A stretch of DNA of 64,000 nt, from the NCBI GenBank assembly GCA_903837595.1, contig CAILVI010000267.1, forward strand, positions 1 through 64,000, given 5' to 3'. The notes under the pieces are model-generated. The model made no database searches. It saw only the letters and a program-made list of their open reading frames with translations, and was not told where the DNA came from. The stretch is from an uncultured Thiodictyon sp. Its GTDB lineage: Bacteria > Pseudomonadota > Gammaproteobacteria > Chromatiales > Chromatiaceae. The translations under genes and the position numbers were made by a program. Shown here piece by piece: positions 16,442 to 26,231 of this stretch (positions are counted from its first letter, which is position 1; every line of letters begins with the position of its first letter).

Positions 16442-17565
16442 AGGCACACCAGTGCCGCGTTGTGAAACACCGGAATGCCGAAGTCCTCGAATGAACTGAT
16501 TTCGCCGAGTGACAGCGCGCCCGCCAATTGCGACACCCCCGCCATCTCTCGCAGTTGGTGCAACTCCTGCGCTGCGGCGGCTCCCAGATGCAGGCGGCGT
16601 CCCGCACAATAAAATGTGACTAACGTGTCACGCGTGGTACTGGAGCGGGATTTTAGGTCCGCGGCAACCGCGGCCACGCAATCGCTCTCGGCGAGCGCCG
16701 GGGCCCGCAGCAAACGCAAGACCGAGTTCGGTGGTACCTCGCCGATACAAATGATCGCGCCGTCCTCATCAAAGGCCACCGGGATGCGTACCACCACCTC
16801 GGTCAACATGATGAGACCGAAGGGGAAGTGAACCGCATAGTCATAGAAATTCTCGCGGGTTAGCCGTACCCCGAAGTCGGCGTCGATCACTTCCTGGTAG
16901 ACCTCAAACGCTGGTCGCCCATTGATGGTATTGATCCGGTTGCCGATGGTGGAGATGGCCTGCATCTGCGTGTTGGCGGCGGGATAGCCATGCTTGACAA
17001 TGGCATGGGCGTCCGGCAGCAGTAGGCCGGCGACGGCGTTAGCGACCAGCGACTCGCGGTCGAACAGGCATGGCATGGGTTGGAAGGTCTCGCTGCCGGC
17101 ATTGATGCCGGCGTAGCGAACCCGGTCATGCAGGTCTTGATAGACACCGCTCAGTAGCGAGCCGATGTTGGGAATCATGGCATCGAAGATGAAGAAGAGA
17201 GTCGATGTGGCCTGGTCCGTCGCGGGTCGATAGGCTTGCCTGACGGCCTTGCCGATCCGGGCGGCGGCTGCGTTGGCGTCGGTCGTCACGTCTTGGAGCA
17301 GAAACCAGGGCGGCATCGGCGCGAGCCCGATCAGCCAGGCGCCCTGGGTCGTAAACCCAGCATTCGTGACCAAGGCGGGAAACACCGCACCGATCAAGGG
17401 CAGGCCCAGCGCTCGACACACACCTTGAATGCCAGGGACTTGATCTTTCTCTGCCTCCGGCAGCAGGACCACTACCCCCAGGTCGCGTGATTGCTGCCGC
17501 CACTGCGCCAGGACCATGCTGATCGCCTCGGGCCGGGCCTCAACGAGGGCGAATTGTTCAAACAT
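16438..17565 (-). CDS. FIST N/FIST C domain sensory protein
   Basis: A 375-residue soluble protein matching the FIST architecture, a proposed small-ligand (possibly amino acid) sensor. The N-terminal half has FFIFDAMIPNIGSLLSGVY and YAGINAGSETFQPMPCLF, typical of FIST_N. The C-terminal half has YPAANTQMQAISTIGNRINTINGRPAFEVYQEVI, typical of FIST_C, and ends with GALSLGEISSFEDFGIPVFHNAALV. No kinase, GGDEF or HTH domain is attached. It is translationally coupled to the deacetylase and acetyltransferase, which may be the outputs it controls. That link is inference from operon structure. Confidence 0.9.
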   Translation of the reverse strand: MFEQFALVEARPEAISMVLAQWRQQSRDLGVVVLLPEAEKDQVPGIQGVCRALGLPLIGAVFPALVTNAGFTTQGAWLIGLAPMPPWFLLQDVTTDANAAAARIGKAVRQAYRPATDQATSTLFFIFDAMIPNIGSLLSGVYQDLHDRVRYAGINAGSETFQPMPCLFDRESLVANAVAGLLLPDAHAIVKHGYPAANTQMQAISTIGNRINTINGRPAFEVYQEVIDADFGVRLTRENFYDYAVHFPFGLIMLTEVVVRIPVAFDEDGAIICIGEVPPNSVLRLLRAPALAESDCVAAVAADLKSRSSTTRDTLVTFYCAGRRLHLGAAAAQELHQLREMAGVSQLAGALSLGEISSFEDFGIPVFHNAALVCL

Positions 17566-17670
17566 GGGGGTGCCCTGTCACCAGCGGCGACTGGCACTGT
17601 GAGCGGGTGTTGGTCAAGGCCATGCCTTCAATGCCATCATCGTGGGCCAAGAAACAGATTTCTGACATAT

Positions 17671-17726
17671 CCGTCGTGCGCGAGGCGCGAGCCTCGATAC
17701 CACGCGGACCTCCCCGCGCACGACGG
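17671..17726. repeat. Inverted repeat in the FIST/dehydrogenase spacer
   Basis: Arms 17671-17682 (CCGTCGTGCGCG) and 17715-17726 are perfect complements. A second small dyad, CGAGGC-gcga-GCCTCG, lies between them at 17681-17696. It follows the stop of the dehydrogenase gene on the minus strand (stop at 17742), so it may act as its transcription end, but no T-run is present. Confidence 0.55.
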
Positions 17727-17741
17727 ATCGCACGATGGATT

Positions 17742-20700
17742 CTACAACAATACCCGCTCGATCCCGCCCGCCTCGACCTGTTTCAGGAAGGCACCCTGCC
17801 AGCCCTCCCCAAGCAGCCGCCGCGCGACTTCTACCACGATGTAGTCGGTCGTAAGCCCAGTCTCGTCGGCATACTTGGACAGGCCCTGCTGGCAGGCCGG
17901 GCAGGCGGTCAGCAGTTTCACCTTGCCGCTCGCCGTGCGGTCCGCTCCGGTCAGGGCGCGTAGCCCATTGGTCAGTTCCTCGTGTTTGCGAAAACGGACC
18001 TGGTTGGCGATATCCGGGCGGGCACTACCGAGCATGCCGGCCTCGCCGCAGCAGCGATCCGAGAGGCGGACCTCCTGGCCGATCAGGGCGCCCGCGACCT
18101 TCAGCGGGGCATAGGTCTTCATCGGGGTATGGCAGGGGTCGTGATAGAGGTATTGCACCCCCGGCACGCCCCCCAGGCTCAGCCCCTTTTCCATCAGCCA
18201 TTCGTGAATGTCCAGGAGTCGGCAGCCGGGGAAGATCTGTTCGAATTGGTATTTGAGCAGCTGGTCCATGCAGGTGCCGCAGGACACCACCACGGTGCGG
18301 ATATCCAGATAATTGAGCGTATTGGCGACGCGGTGAAAGAGTACCCGGTTGTCCATGGTGATCTGCCGGCTGCGTGCATCCAGACCGGCGGCGCGCTGGG
18401 GGTAGCCGCAACACAGGTAACCGGGGGGCAGGACGGTCTGGGCGCCCTGATGATAGAGCATGGCCAGGGTGGCCAGTCCCACGTCAGAGAGCAGGCGCTC
18501 GGAGCCGCAGCCGGGAAAATAAAAGACGGCCTCTGCGTCCTCCGGGGCGACTCGGGGGTCGCGCAGGATGGGTACCTGGGTGCGGTCCTCCAGTCCCAGC
18601 ACCTGGCGGAAACCGCGCTTGGGCAGGGCCACCCGGACCGGACGGCTGACCAAGTCCAATAGCTGACCGAGCGCGGCGGGGTGGCCGGTGGTGGCGGCGG
18701 GCCGCGTGGTGCGTCCGCGGGTGAGTCCCACTGAACGCGCCGTGGCATGGGCTAGGTTGAGCCCGGCAAAGCCCCATTTGATCAGCCCCTTGCGCAGCAG
18801 ATGGATCGTGGCGGGGTTGGTGGTGTTGAGGAACTGCATCGCGGCCCAGGCCCCGGGGTTGAAGCGCTGCTGACGGCGGCTGACCAGGATGCGCCGCATG
18901 CGCATGGTGACATCGCCGAAGTCGATGTCGACCGGACAGGGGCTGAGACACTTGTGACAGACGGTGCAGTGGTCCGCCACGTCATTCATCTCCTCGATGT
19001 GACGTAGCGACAGCCCGCGCCTGGTTTGTTCCTCATAGAGGAAGGCCTCGAGAATGAGGCCGGTCCCCAGGATCTTATTGCGCGGTGAATAGAGCAGGTT
19101 GGCCCGGGGGACGTGGGTCGAACACTTGGGCTTGCACTTGCCGCAGCGCAGACAATGCTTCACATCGTCATTGACCGCCCCCAGTTCGGTCTCCTCCAGG
19201 ATGATGGCCTCCTGCTGAACCAGCCGCAGCGACGGGGTATAGGCCCCGTCCAGTCCGGACCCGGGCATGAGTTTGCCGCGATTGAAGCGCTGGTGCGGGT
19301 CCACCCGCTCCTTATAGGCGACGAAGGCGGCGAGCTTGGCCGGCTCCAGATAGCGCAGCTTGGTGATGCCGATCCCGTGCTCACCGGAGATGACCCCGCC
19401 CAGCGCGGTGGCGAGCTGCATGATCCGGTCCACCACCAGGTCTGCCTCATGCAGCATGGCGTAGTCCGCCGAGTGGACCGGGATGTTCGTGTGTACGTTG
19501 CCGTCGCCCGCATGCATGTGCAGTGCCACGAAGAGGCGCGAATCGCGCACCCGGGCGTGACACCCGGCCAGGCGCTCACGCACCACGGCCAGGTCATGGC
19601 CGGCGAAGATCTCGCCCAGGCGCTCACCGACCTCGGTCCGATAGGATTGGCGCAGTTCCCGGCGCAGCATCAGGTCGAGCAGGGTGTCACCCGGGCGCCG
19701 GCGGGAATGCTCCGCCGTGCTCAGCAACTCCAGGTGTGCGTCGGCCGGGGCATCCAGATGCGCGAGCACCGAGCGCCAGCGCGCGCGCGCGCGGGTGACC
19801 AGCACCCGGGCGGCCTCGCGCTTGGCCGCGAGGATGGCGCGCTCCTCAGTCGAGTCCCGGTAGTCCCCGTCCCGATGCGACTCGGGGAGTTCGCCGGCCA
19901 GGTAATCCAAGACCGCGGCCATGATGGCGTCCTTGTTGCGGATGGACTGCTCGATGTTGATACGCTCGATCCCGCGGCTGTAGTCCGCCAGCCGGGGCAG
20001 TGGGATCACCACGTCCTCGTTGATCTTGAATGCGTTGGTGTGGCGGGAGATGGCGGCGGTGCGGGCGCGGTCCAGCCAGAAGCGCTTGCGCGCCTCCGCG
20101 CTCACGGCGACAAATCCCTCGGCGTCGCGCGCCCGGGCCAGTTCCACCACGTGCCCTGCCGCCCGGTCCACGGCCGTCGCATCGTCGCTCACCAGATCGG
20201 CGAGCAGGACCATCTTGGGCAGTTCCCGCCGGTCGGCCTTGGTGGTGTAGCCCACCGCCCGGACATAGCGCTCGTCCAGGTGCTCCAGGCCCGCCACCTG
20301 CACGTCGGCCAAGCCGTCGATGAAGTCCTTGATCTCGACGATGGCGGGCACCGCCAGTTCCAGATCGGTGCCGAAGAACTCCAGACAGACGGTGCGCACC
20401 TGCTCGGGCATGCGGTGCAGTACAAAGCGGGCGGAGGTGATGATGCCGTCGCACCCCTCTTTCTGCACCCCCGGCAGGCCGCCCAGGACCTTGTCGGTCA
20501 CGTCCTTGCCCAAGCCAGCCTGGCGGAAGGTACTGCCAGGCAGGGTCAGGACCTCGGGTTGGCCGCGCGGCGTGGTGCCGTCCGGGGCGAAGCGCGAGAG
20601 GCGAAAGCGCACCTGCGCCTGGTCGTGGATCTTGCCCAGATTGTGGTCCAGCCGCTCCACCAGGAGCCAGTCGGCGTCCGGGGTGACCATCCGCCAGGAG

Positions 20701-21599
20701 GCGAGATTGTCGAGCGCCGTCCCCCACAGGACCGCCTTCTTGCCGCCCGCGTTCATGGCCACGTTGCCGCCGATGCAGGAGGCGTCCTGGGAGGTCGGGT
20801 CCACCGCGAAGGCGAGCCCATTGGCGTCCGCCAAGTCAGAGACCCGGCGCGTCACCACCCCGGCGCCGCAAAGCACCGTTGGGACCGGGTCCGCCACCCC
20901 GGGCAGGTTGATCCGCTCCACGCCGGAGAGTTGCTCCAGCTTTTCGGTATTGATGACGGCCGTCATGGGGTGCAAGGGCACCGCCGAGCCGGTGTAGCCG
21001 GTCCCGCCGCCGCGCGGGATCAGGGTCAGACCGCAATCGATGCAGGCGCGCACGATCGGGGCGACCTCGGTCTCGCTGTCCGGTGAAAGGACGACGAAGG
21101 GTAGTTCCACGCGCCAGTCAGTGGCGTCGGTGGCGTGTGAGACCCGGGCCAGGCCGCCAAAATCCAGGTTGTCCGCCCGGGTGATGCCGGCCAGTGCCTT
21201 GCGCAGCCGGTCGCGGGCCGCCTGCTCGGTCTCGAACCAGGCCCGGAAGCGCGCGACCGCGGTGCGGGCGGCGCTCAGGAGTTCAGCCGCGCCGGCGTTG
21301 TCGTTGAGGCGCAGCTCAAACTGGTCGAGCCGGTGGTCCAGCGCCGCGAGCAGCAGCCGACGGCGGTCGAGGTTCTCCAGCAGGTCGTCCTGGAGGTAGG
21401 GATTGCGGGTGATGACCCACATGTCACCCAGCACCTCGAAGAGCATGCGCGCCGAACGCCCGGTGCGCCGCGTCCCCCGCAGCGCCTCGATCAGCCGCCA
21501 GCGGGCCTCACCCAGGAAGCGGATCGCGATCTCCCGGTCGGAGAATGACGTGTAGTTATAAGGGATCTCGCGGATGCGCGGCTGGGTATCGGCAGTCAT
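17742..21599 (-). CDS. FAD-linked oxidase/Fe-S oxidoreductase fusion (DUF3683 family)
   Basis: A 1285-residue fusion. The N-terminal DUF3683 motif is [26 protein letters not shown]_binding_4 domain ([36 protein letters not shown]) and an FAD-oxidase C domain ([30 protein letters not shown]) follow. Next are two 4Fe-4S motifs, [11 protein letters not shown] and [11 protein letters not shown], and a GlpC-like CCG tail ([34 protein letters not shown]). It is related to D-lactate/glycolate dehydrogenases that pass electrons through Fe-S clusters to quinone. The substrate is unproven. The start MTADTQ was chosen over an upstream Met by fit to the family N-terminus. It is divergent from the hydroxyacid dehydrogenase gene. 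Confidence 0.92.
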   Translation of the reverse strand: MTADTQPRIREIPYNYTSFSDREIAIRFLGEARWRLIEALRGTRRTGRSARMLFEVLGDMWVITRNPYLQDDLLENLDRRRLLLAALDHRLDQFELRLNDNAGAAELLSAARTAVARFRAWFETEQAARDRLRKALAGITRADNLDFGGLARVSHATDATDWRVELPFVVLSPDSETEVAPIVRACIDCGLTLIPRGGGTGYTGSAVPLHPMTAVINTEKLEQLSGVERINLPGVADPVPTVLCGAGVVTRRVSDLADANGLAFAVDPTSQDASCIGGNVAMNAGGKKAVLWGTALDNLASWRMVTPDADWLLVERLDHNLGKIHDQAQVRFRLSRFAPDGTTPRGQPEVLTLPGSTFRQAGLGKDVTDKVLGGLPGVQKEGCDGIITSARFVLHRMPEQVRTVCLEFFGTDLELAVPAIVEIKDFIDGLADVQVAGLEHLDERYVRAVGYTTKADRRELPKMVLLADLVSDDATAVDRAAGHVVELARARDAEGFVAVSAEARKRFWLDRARTAAISRHTNAFKINEDVVIPLPRLADYSRGIERINIEQSIRNKDAIMAAVLDYLAGELPESHRDGDYRDSTEERAILAAKREAARVLVTRARARWRSVLAHLDAPADAHLELLSTAEHSRRRPGDTLLDLMLRRELRQSYRTEVGERLGEIFAGHDLAVVRERLAGCHARVRDSRLFVALHMHAGDGNVHTNIPVHSADYAMLHEADLVVDRIMQLATALGGVISGEHGIGITKLRYLEPAKLAAFVAYKERVDPHQRFNRGKLMPGSGLDGAYTPSLRLVQQEAIILEETELGAVNDDVKHCLRCGKCKPKCSTHVPRANLLYSPRNKILGTGLILEAFLYEEQTRRGLSLRHIEEMNDVADHCTVCHKCLSPCPVDIDFGDVTMRMRRILVSRRQQRFNPGAWAAMQFLNTTNPATIHLLRKGLIKWGFAGLNLAHATARSVGLTRGRTTRPAATTGHPAALGQLLDLVSRPVRVALPKRGFRQVLGLEDRTQVPILRDPRVAPEDAEAVFYFPGCGSERLLSDVGLATLAMLYHQGAQTVLPPGYLCCGYPQRAAGLDARSRQITMDNRVLFHRVANTLNYLDIRTVVVSCGTCMDQLLKYQFEQIFPGCRLLDIHEWLMEKGLSLGGVPGVQYLYHDPCHTPMKTYAPLKVAGALIGQEVRLSDRCCGEAGMLGSARPDIANQVRFRKHEELTNGLRALTGADRTASGKVKLLTACPACQQGLSKYADETGLTTDYIVVEVARRLLGEGWQGAFLKQVEAGGIERVLL

Positions 21600-21680
21600 G
21601 GGGTTTCGGGTCCGGCGGGGCGGGCGTATTGCACTGCACAAAATGGTACCCCAACCCCGGCCATGGGTGGCTGTGAATCC

Positions 21681-21700
21681 GCGGTGCGGTGCGGTGCGGT
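21681..21700. repeat. Pentanucleotide microsatellite, four copies of GCGGT
   Basis: Four perfect GCGGT units lie in the 183-base spacer between the divergent dehydrogenase genes, upstream of both starts. Unit number could vary by slippage and shift promoter spacing. No promoter boxes are clear enough to test this from sequence. Confidence 0.6.
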
Positions 21701-21782
21701 GGGGCAGGGCGGTAAAATTGTGCGACGATCGCCCGGCATCCGGCCTTGGCTCGCGCCAATTTGCCTAACCATGAGGGATAAC

Positions 21783-22763
21783 ATGAACAGCAATTCCCCT
21801 GACGCCGCGGCCAAGCCGCACCGCCCCGGTCTTGGCGTCTTCCTGGATCTGGCGAGCGTCGACCGGGGCGACCTCGACCTTGGGCGCCTCACTGGCGCCT
21901 GCGAGCGCTGGGCGTTTTACCCCGCCACCGCGCCGGGGGAGATTGCCGGGCGCATCCGCGCGGCCGAGGTGGTCGTCACCAACAAGGTGGTGCTGAATGC
22001 CGACCTGCTGGGGGAGGCGGCGGCCCTGCGCCTGGTCTGCGTGGCGGCGACCGGCACCAACAACGTGGACCTGGAGGCCGCCGCCCGACTGGGTATCCCG
22101 GTGCGCAACGTCCTGGGCTATGCAACCCCCGCGGTGGTCCAGTACGTCTTTGCCGCCATCCTGAGCCATTACACGCGCCTCGCGGATTATCGTGCCTCGG
22201 TGGTGGCCGGCGCCTGGTCCAAGGCCGAGCACTTCTGCTTCTTGGAGTATCCGATCGAGGAGATCGCGGGCCGCACGCTGGGCATTGTCGGTCTCGGCGA
22301 GCTGGGTCGTGGGGTGGCGCGGGTGGCGGAGGTCTTCGGGATGCGCGTGCTGGTGGCCCGGCGGGATGCGGCGGATGAGCGCCCCGGCCGCGTTGCGCTG
22401 CACGAACTGCTGCCCCAGGTCGACGTGTTGAGTTTGCACTGCCCACTGACGGCACAGACCCGGGGGCTGATCGGGGCGACCGAGCTTAAGTTGATGCGGC
22501 GCGATGCGCTCCTCATCAACACCGCCCGCGGTGGTATCGTCAACGAGTCTGCCCTGGCCGAGGCCCTGCGTGCGGGCCTTATCGGTGCTGCCGCGCTGGA
22601 TGTACTGACCCGCGAGCCCCCGCCGCCGGACCACCCGCTGTTGGCCGCGGACATCCCAAGCTTAAGTATTACGCCGCACGTTGCCTGGGCCAGCCGCGCC
22701 GCCCGCCAACGGTTGCTGGATGCGGTGGCGCACAACATCGGGTGCGGTTTGCGTACCGTATGA
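21783..22763 (+). CDS. D-2-hydroxyacid dehydrogenase (glycerate/hydroxypyruvate reductase type)
   Basis: A 326-residue NAD(P)-dependent dehydrogenase. The start MNSNSP is preceded by GAGGG; an in-frame ATG 12 bases upstream is less well placed. The Rossmann motif is GIVGLGELGRGVA. Catalytic residues are the Arg in INTARGGIVNE, the Glu in LTREPPPPDHPLL and the His in ITPHVAWAS, a complete triad. The N-terminal half carries ATGTNNVDLEAAARLGIPV. The family reduces hydroxypyruvate or glyoxylate to glycerate or glycolate. The divergent FAD/Fe-S dehydrogenase may act on related 2-hydroxyacids, which is inference. Confidence 0.92.
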   Translation: MNSNSPDAAAKPHRPGLGVFLDLASVDRGDLDLGRLTGACERWAFYPATAPGEIAGRIRAAEVVVTNKVVLNADLLGEAAALRLVCVAATGTNNVDLEAAARLGIPVRNVLGYATPAVVQYVFAAILSHYTRLADYRASVVAGAWSKAEHFCFLEYPIEEIAGRTLGIVGLGELGRGVARVAEVFGMRVLVARRDAADERPGRVALHELLPQVDVLSLHCPLTAQTRGLIGATELKLMRRDALLINTARGGIVNESALAEALRAGLIGAAALDVLTREPPPPDHPLLAADIPSLSITPHVAWASRAARQRLLDAVAHNIGCGLRTV

Positions 22764-22867
22764 GTTGTCCCGCCCATGGGCCGCTTGAGTCACTGTAGAA
22801 GCGGCCCCGGCCGCGACGGGTTGTTGCGAGGACGGATGATCAAGGCCGGGCCTGGCGCGCATATCCG

Positions 22868-23287
22868 TTAGAATGACAAGACCGTCGCGATCAGGATTGC
22901 GATAGCCGCGTACAGAGACCCCCGCCATGGGGTCTCAGCACCGGTCGCTGTCGTGAGTCGGTAGTTGACCACGAAGAGGCCGAGGCAGAAAAATAAACCA
23001 GCGATTGCCGCAACGAACACGGCAAGCGAGTCATGCGTCATGAGACCCACCAGCGGCAGCACGATGAGTTGCAGGCCGATGACCCCGAAGCCGAGTCCGG
23101 TGAGCCTCATGAGTGCAGTGACGATGGACTGCAGGCCGGCGTCCACCTCCTCCCAGTGTCTCCCGGCCGCTTGCTCGTGAAATGGAAGGAAGCCGGCGCT
23201 GGAGAGGTTTTTGTACGCCATCACCAGCGAGACGAGTCCTACCAGGGCGTAGAGGAACACCGCAACCAATTGGAACGCCAGACCCAT
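22868..23287 (-). CDS. Four-helix membrane protein of unknown function
   Basis: A 139-residue protein with four predicted membrane helices: LVAVFLYALVGLVSLVMAY, GLGFGVIGLQLIVLPLVGLM, LAVFVAAIAGLFFCLGLFVV and SLYAAIAILIATVLSF. A short cytoplasmic or periplasmic loop between helices one and two is charged (HEQAAGRHWEEVDAGL). I recognise no family. It is transcribed alone, divergently from pxpB. Confidence 0.72.
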   Translation of the reverse strand: MGLAFQLVAVFLYALVGLVSLVMAYKNLSSAGFLPFHEQAAGRHWEEVDAGLQSIVTALMRLTGLGFGVIGLQLIVLPLVGLMTHDSLAVFVAAIAGLFFCLGLFVVNYRLTTATGAETPWRGSLYAAIAILIATVLSF

Positions 23288-23487
23288 ATGTCACCCCTGA
23301 AATTAAACTGCGTTCTTGTATATAACAGCCCTTCACTGCTTTGCGCAACGGGCATGGCGATTAGCAAAAAGAGTATCGTCGGATTGTACAGCTTCATCCG
23401 TGCTGCGTGCAACCGCAGTCTCGCCCTTGGCTTAGGCTTGGTGAATAAATATCGATTAGCGGAGTGCGCGACGATCGCGCGGAGATG

Positions 23488-24174
23488 ATGGCGATACCTC
23501 AGATCATTCCACTGGGTGATAGTGCCGTCCTGGCCAAGTTTGATAGTGACTCCGCTGCGTCGGTCGCTATCCAGGGCTTTTGTGCCGCGGTGCAGGCGCG
23601 GGCCTGGCCCTTTGTGCGCGACTTGGTGCCGGCATTCCGGAGCGTCTGCATTCATTATGACCCGCTGCGGCTGTATGGGCATGGCTGGACCCCAACGACC
23701 TGGTGTGCGGAGTTGGCGGTGTTGCAATGCGCGCCGGCCGGGGCGCCGGCGGCGCGTCTGCATCGGTTACCGATCTGTTATGAGGCTGGGTTTGGTCTGG
23801 ACCTGGACGCGGCTGCGCAGCAGCTGGGTGTAACGGTTGAGGCGCTGATTGAACAGCACCTGGCAGCGGTGTATACCGTGGCCATGATCGGATTCGCACC
23901 GGGGTTTCCCTATCTGGAGGGTCTGCCCGAGCGGCTTCGCCTGCCGCGTCGTGCCACGCCGCGCAGTGCGGTGCCGGCCGGCAGCGTGGCCATCGCCGAA
24001 GACCTGTGCGGTATCTATCCGGTGCAACTGCCGGGCGGCTGGCATGTGCTGGGGCGCACGCCGGTGCCGTTATTTGACATTCATCGCCCCTCACCCAGCC
24101 TGTTGCAGGCAGGGGATCGGGTGCAATTCGAGCGTATCGACTCACTCCAATTCGCGGCGCTCGGCCCATGTTGA
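23488..24174 (+). CDS. pxpB: 5-oxoprolinase subunit B (KipI-like)
   Basis: A 228-residue subunit of the prokaryotic ATP-dependent 5-oxoprolinase, which opens 5-oxoproline to glutamate. Family motifs are IIPLGDSAVLAKF at the N-terminus, MIGFAPGFPYLEGLPERL and GSVAIAEDLCGIYPVQLPGGW. Three nearby starts are possible (23464 GTG, 23485 and 23488 ATG); 23488 is chosen as the best spaced from GGAG. Its end overlaps the pxpC start by 7 bases. E. coli pxpB encodes 218 residues, so the length is normal. Confidence 0.92.
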   Translation: MAIPQIIPLGDSAVLAKFDSDSAASVAIQGFCAAVQARAWPFVRDLVPAFRSVCIHYDPLRLYGHGWTPTTWCAELAVLQCAPAGAPAARLHRLPICYEAGFGLDLDAAAQQLGVTVEALIEQHLAAVYTVAMIGFAPGFPYLEGLPERLRLPRRATPRSAVPAGSVAIAEDLCGIYPVQLPGGWHVLGRTPVPLFDIHRPSPSLLQAGDRVQFERIDSLQFAALGPC

Positions 24175-25166
24175 AGGTCCTGCGGGGCGGTCAACTGTCC
24201 ACCGTCCAAGATGCCGGCCGCATGGGCTGGCAGGCGCTGGGCGTCACGCCCGGGGGTGCCCTGGATGCGGTGGCGCTGCGGGTGGGCAACTGGCTGGTCG
24301 GCAATGCCGATCACCTCGCGGCGATCGAAATGACCTGGGCCGGTCTACAGGTCAGCTTCACCGAGGATACCCTGATCGCGCTTACCGGCGCACGGGCTGA
24401 GGTGTCCTGTGAGGAGCGGTCGGTGCCTTTCTGGCGGCCACTATGGATCAGTCGAGGCAGCGTGCTGCGGATGGGCCAGGTCATCGCGGGTGCCCGCGTC
24501 TATCTGTGCGTGCAGGGCGGGATCATGGCGCCGGTGGTCATGGGTGGGTTGGGTACCGATTTGCGCAACCGCTTCGGCGGGTACGAAGGTCGTGCCTTGA
24601 AGGCGGGCGATACGCTCGCGCTCAGGCCTCAGCAGGACCGCTATCCACGTTTGCGTGTCCTGCTGCGACAGCATGGGAGCGGATTCGCCAGTCCACCCTG
24701 GCAGGTCTCGATGTGGCGTGACAGCGGCCTGCCGGGTGATCGGCCGATCCGGCTGCTGGCGGGGCCACACCAGTCCGGATTGGGCGATCAGGGCGTTGCG
24801 ACCCTGCATTCGGCTGAGTTTCGGGTGCTGCCCCAATCCGATCGCCAGGCGCTACGTTTGCAGGGCGTCGCCCTCACGGCGGCGAATGATCGGCAGCCGT
24901 CCGCCGGGGTGTGCTTCGGGGTCCTGCAACTACCGCCGGACGGTCATCCGATCCTGCTCCTGGCCGATCATCAGACCACCGGGGGCTATCCGGTGATCGG
25001 GGTCGCGGCCAGCGTCGAGCGCACCCGGCTGGCCCAGCTCAAGCCGGGTGACAGCGTGCACTTCGTCGGCTGCGGGCAGGACGAGGCGCATCGACTCTTG
25101 CAGGAACGTGAGCGGCGCTTAATGACGATCCGACACGAACTGGCGTGGCGTGCGCAATACGGCTGA
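24168..25166 (+). CDS. pxpC: 5-oxoprolinase subunit C (KipA-like, carboxyltransferase fold)
   Basis: A 332-residue partner of PxpB. Motifs are GGQLSTVQDAGRMGWQALGVTPGGALD at the start, GNADHLAAIEMTWAGL, YLCVQGGIMAPVVMGG and, near the end, LLADHQTTGGYPVIGVA, all typical of the biotin-dependent carboxyltransferase-like KipA/PxpC family. It overlaps pxpB. The third subunit gene, pxpA, lies 210 bases downstream after a hairpin repeat, an unusual gap for this operon. Confidence 0.93.
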   Translation: MLKVLRGGQLSTVQDAGRMGWQALGVTPGGALDAVALRVGNWLVGNADHLAAIEMTWAGLQVSFTEDTLIALTGARAEVSCEERSVPFWRPLWISRGSVLRMGQVIAGARVYLCVQGGIMAPVVMGGLGTDLRNRFGGYEGRALKAGDTLALRPQQDRYPRLRVLLRQHGSGFASPPWQVSMWRDSGLPGDRPIRLLAGPHQSGLGDQGVATLHSAEFRVLPQSDRQALRLQGVALTAANDRQPSAGVCFGVLQLPPDGHPILLLADHQTTGGYPVIGVAASVERTRLAQLKPGDSVHFVGCGQDEAHRLLQERERRLMTIRHELAWRAQYG

Positions 25167-25233
25167 TGGGTCTGATTCTTGCGACAGCGCGCCGTCGGCC
25201 TTGATCATCAGCCCGGCCACCTGGCTGCGTCAG

Positions 25234-25261
25234 TGTAGGTCGCCCTTCAGGGCGACCTACA
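25234..25261. repeat. 13-bp perfect hairpin between pxpC and pxpA
   Basis: Arms TGTAGGTCGCCCT (25234-25246) and its exact complement (25249-25261) with a 2-base loop. No T-run follows. It could attenuate or protect the pxpBC message upstream of pxpA, or be a REP-like repeat. The arm contains the GTAGGTCG seen at the ends of the 43.4 and 59.4 kb repeats. Confidence 0.6.
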
Positions 25262-25376
25262 TCTGCCCGTGGCCGGAACGATGATCACGGCCGCGCCGTC
25301 GTGTCATGAGGGTCCGAGCGCAGTTCAAGGTCCTACCGATATCTCTCACGACGCCCCTGCTGGCGATAGGTCAACC

Positions 25377-26096
25377 ATGGATATCAATGCCGATCTCGGC
25401 GAAGGCGGTGACTGTGACGCATTGCTGATGCCGCTGATTGACCGCGCCAATATCGCCTGCGGCGGTCACGCCGGTGATCGGGCCAGCATGCGCGACGCCC
25501 TGCGGCTGACCAGGCAGTATGGCGTCAAGGCCGGGGCGCATCCGTCATATCCCGATCGCCCAGGGTTCGGCCGTATCGAGACCGGGGCCTCACCGGCCGC
25601 GATCGAGGCGGACTGCACCCGGCAATTGAGCGAATTCCGGCAGGCGGCGGATGACTGTGGCGTCACCATATCCCATGTCAAGCCGCACGGTGCACTCTAT
25701 CATCGCGTGACGCAGGATGCGCCGGCCGCCGACGCCTTCTTGCGTGCGGTGATGGCCGTCTGCGGCGACTGTGCGGTGATGGGGCTGCCCGAAAGCCGGT
25801 TGCAGGAACAAGCCCGCCTGGCGGGGGTCGGTTATCTTGTGGAGATGTTTGCCGACCGGCGCTATGAGCCGGATGGCCGGCTGACGCCGCGTAGTCATCC
25901 TCAGGCCCTGATCGGCACGCCCGACGAGGCGCTCGGGCAAGTCCTGTCAGTCCGCGACAGCGGGTGGCTGCGCGCTCGTAACGGGCAGTGGATCGCGTTG
26001 CACGCCGATACCGTCTGCATCCATGGCGATGGCGGGCAGGCGCTGGCCTTGGCGCGGGAACTTCACCGCGTGTTGGCTGGTTCCGAATTGCCGTAG
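25377..26096 (+). CDS. pxpA: 5-oxoprolinase subunit A (LamB/YcsF family)
   Basis: A 239-residue subunit. The start MDINADLGEG coincides exactly with the family N-terminus. Other motifs are DRANIACGGHAGD, HPSYPDRPGFGR and SHVKPHGALYHRV, which contain conserved acidic and His residues of the family, and AIHGD-type HADTVCIHGD near the end. With PxpB and PxpC it forms the complete ATP-dependent 5-oxoproline-cleaving enzyme. The N-terminal motif argues against the upstream in-frame extension. Confidence 0.93.
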   Translation: MDINADLGEGGDCDALLMPLIDRANIACGGHAGDRASMRDALRLTRQYGVKAGAHPSYPDRPGFGRIETGASPAAIEADCTRQLSEFRQAADDCGVTISHVKPHGALYHRVTQDAPAADAFLRAVMAVCGDCAVMGLPESRLQEQARLAGVGYLVEMFADRRYEPDGRLTPRSHPQALIGTPDEALGQVLSVRDSGWLRARNGQWIALHADTVCIHGDGGQALALARELHRVLAGSELP

Positions 26097-26231
26097 ATCC
26101 GGTTGCGCTGCGCCAACCCAACGTGCGGACCGGCCATGGCCAAGTGCACTGATCGCGAAGCGCGGAGCGCCCCGCACCTGTGTGTCACCGTCGAGCGGTG
26201 TCACCAGTCAGTGCGGCGGAGCGCTCGGCAC

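Noticed and set aside
19113..21086. 657-codon plus-strand frame opposite the FAD/Fe-S fusion
   Set aside because: Antisense shadow of a gene with clear FAD and Fe-S motifs; no recognisable family.
26180..26205. Fourth copy of the dispersed hairpin element
   Set aside because: GTGTCACCG and GCGGTGTCAC pair only imperfectly and the second G+C block is not convincing; kept as a possible decayed copy only.
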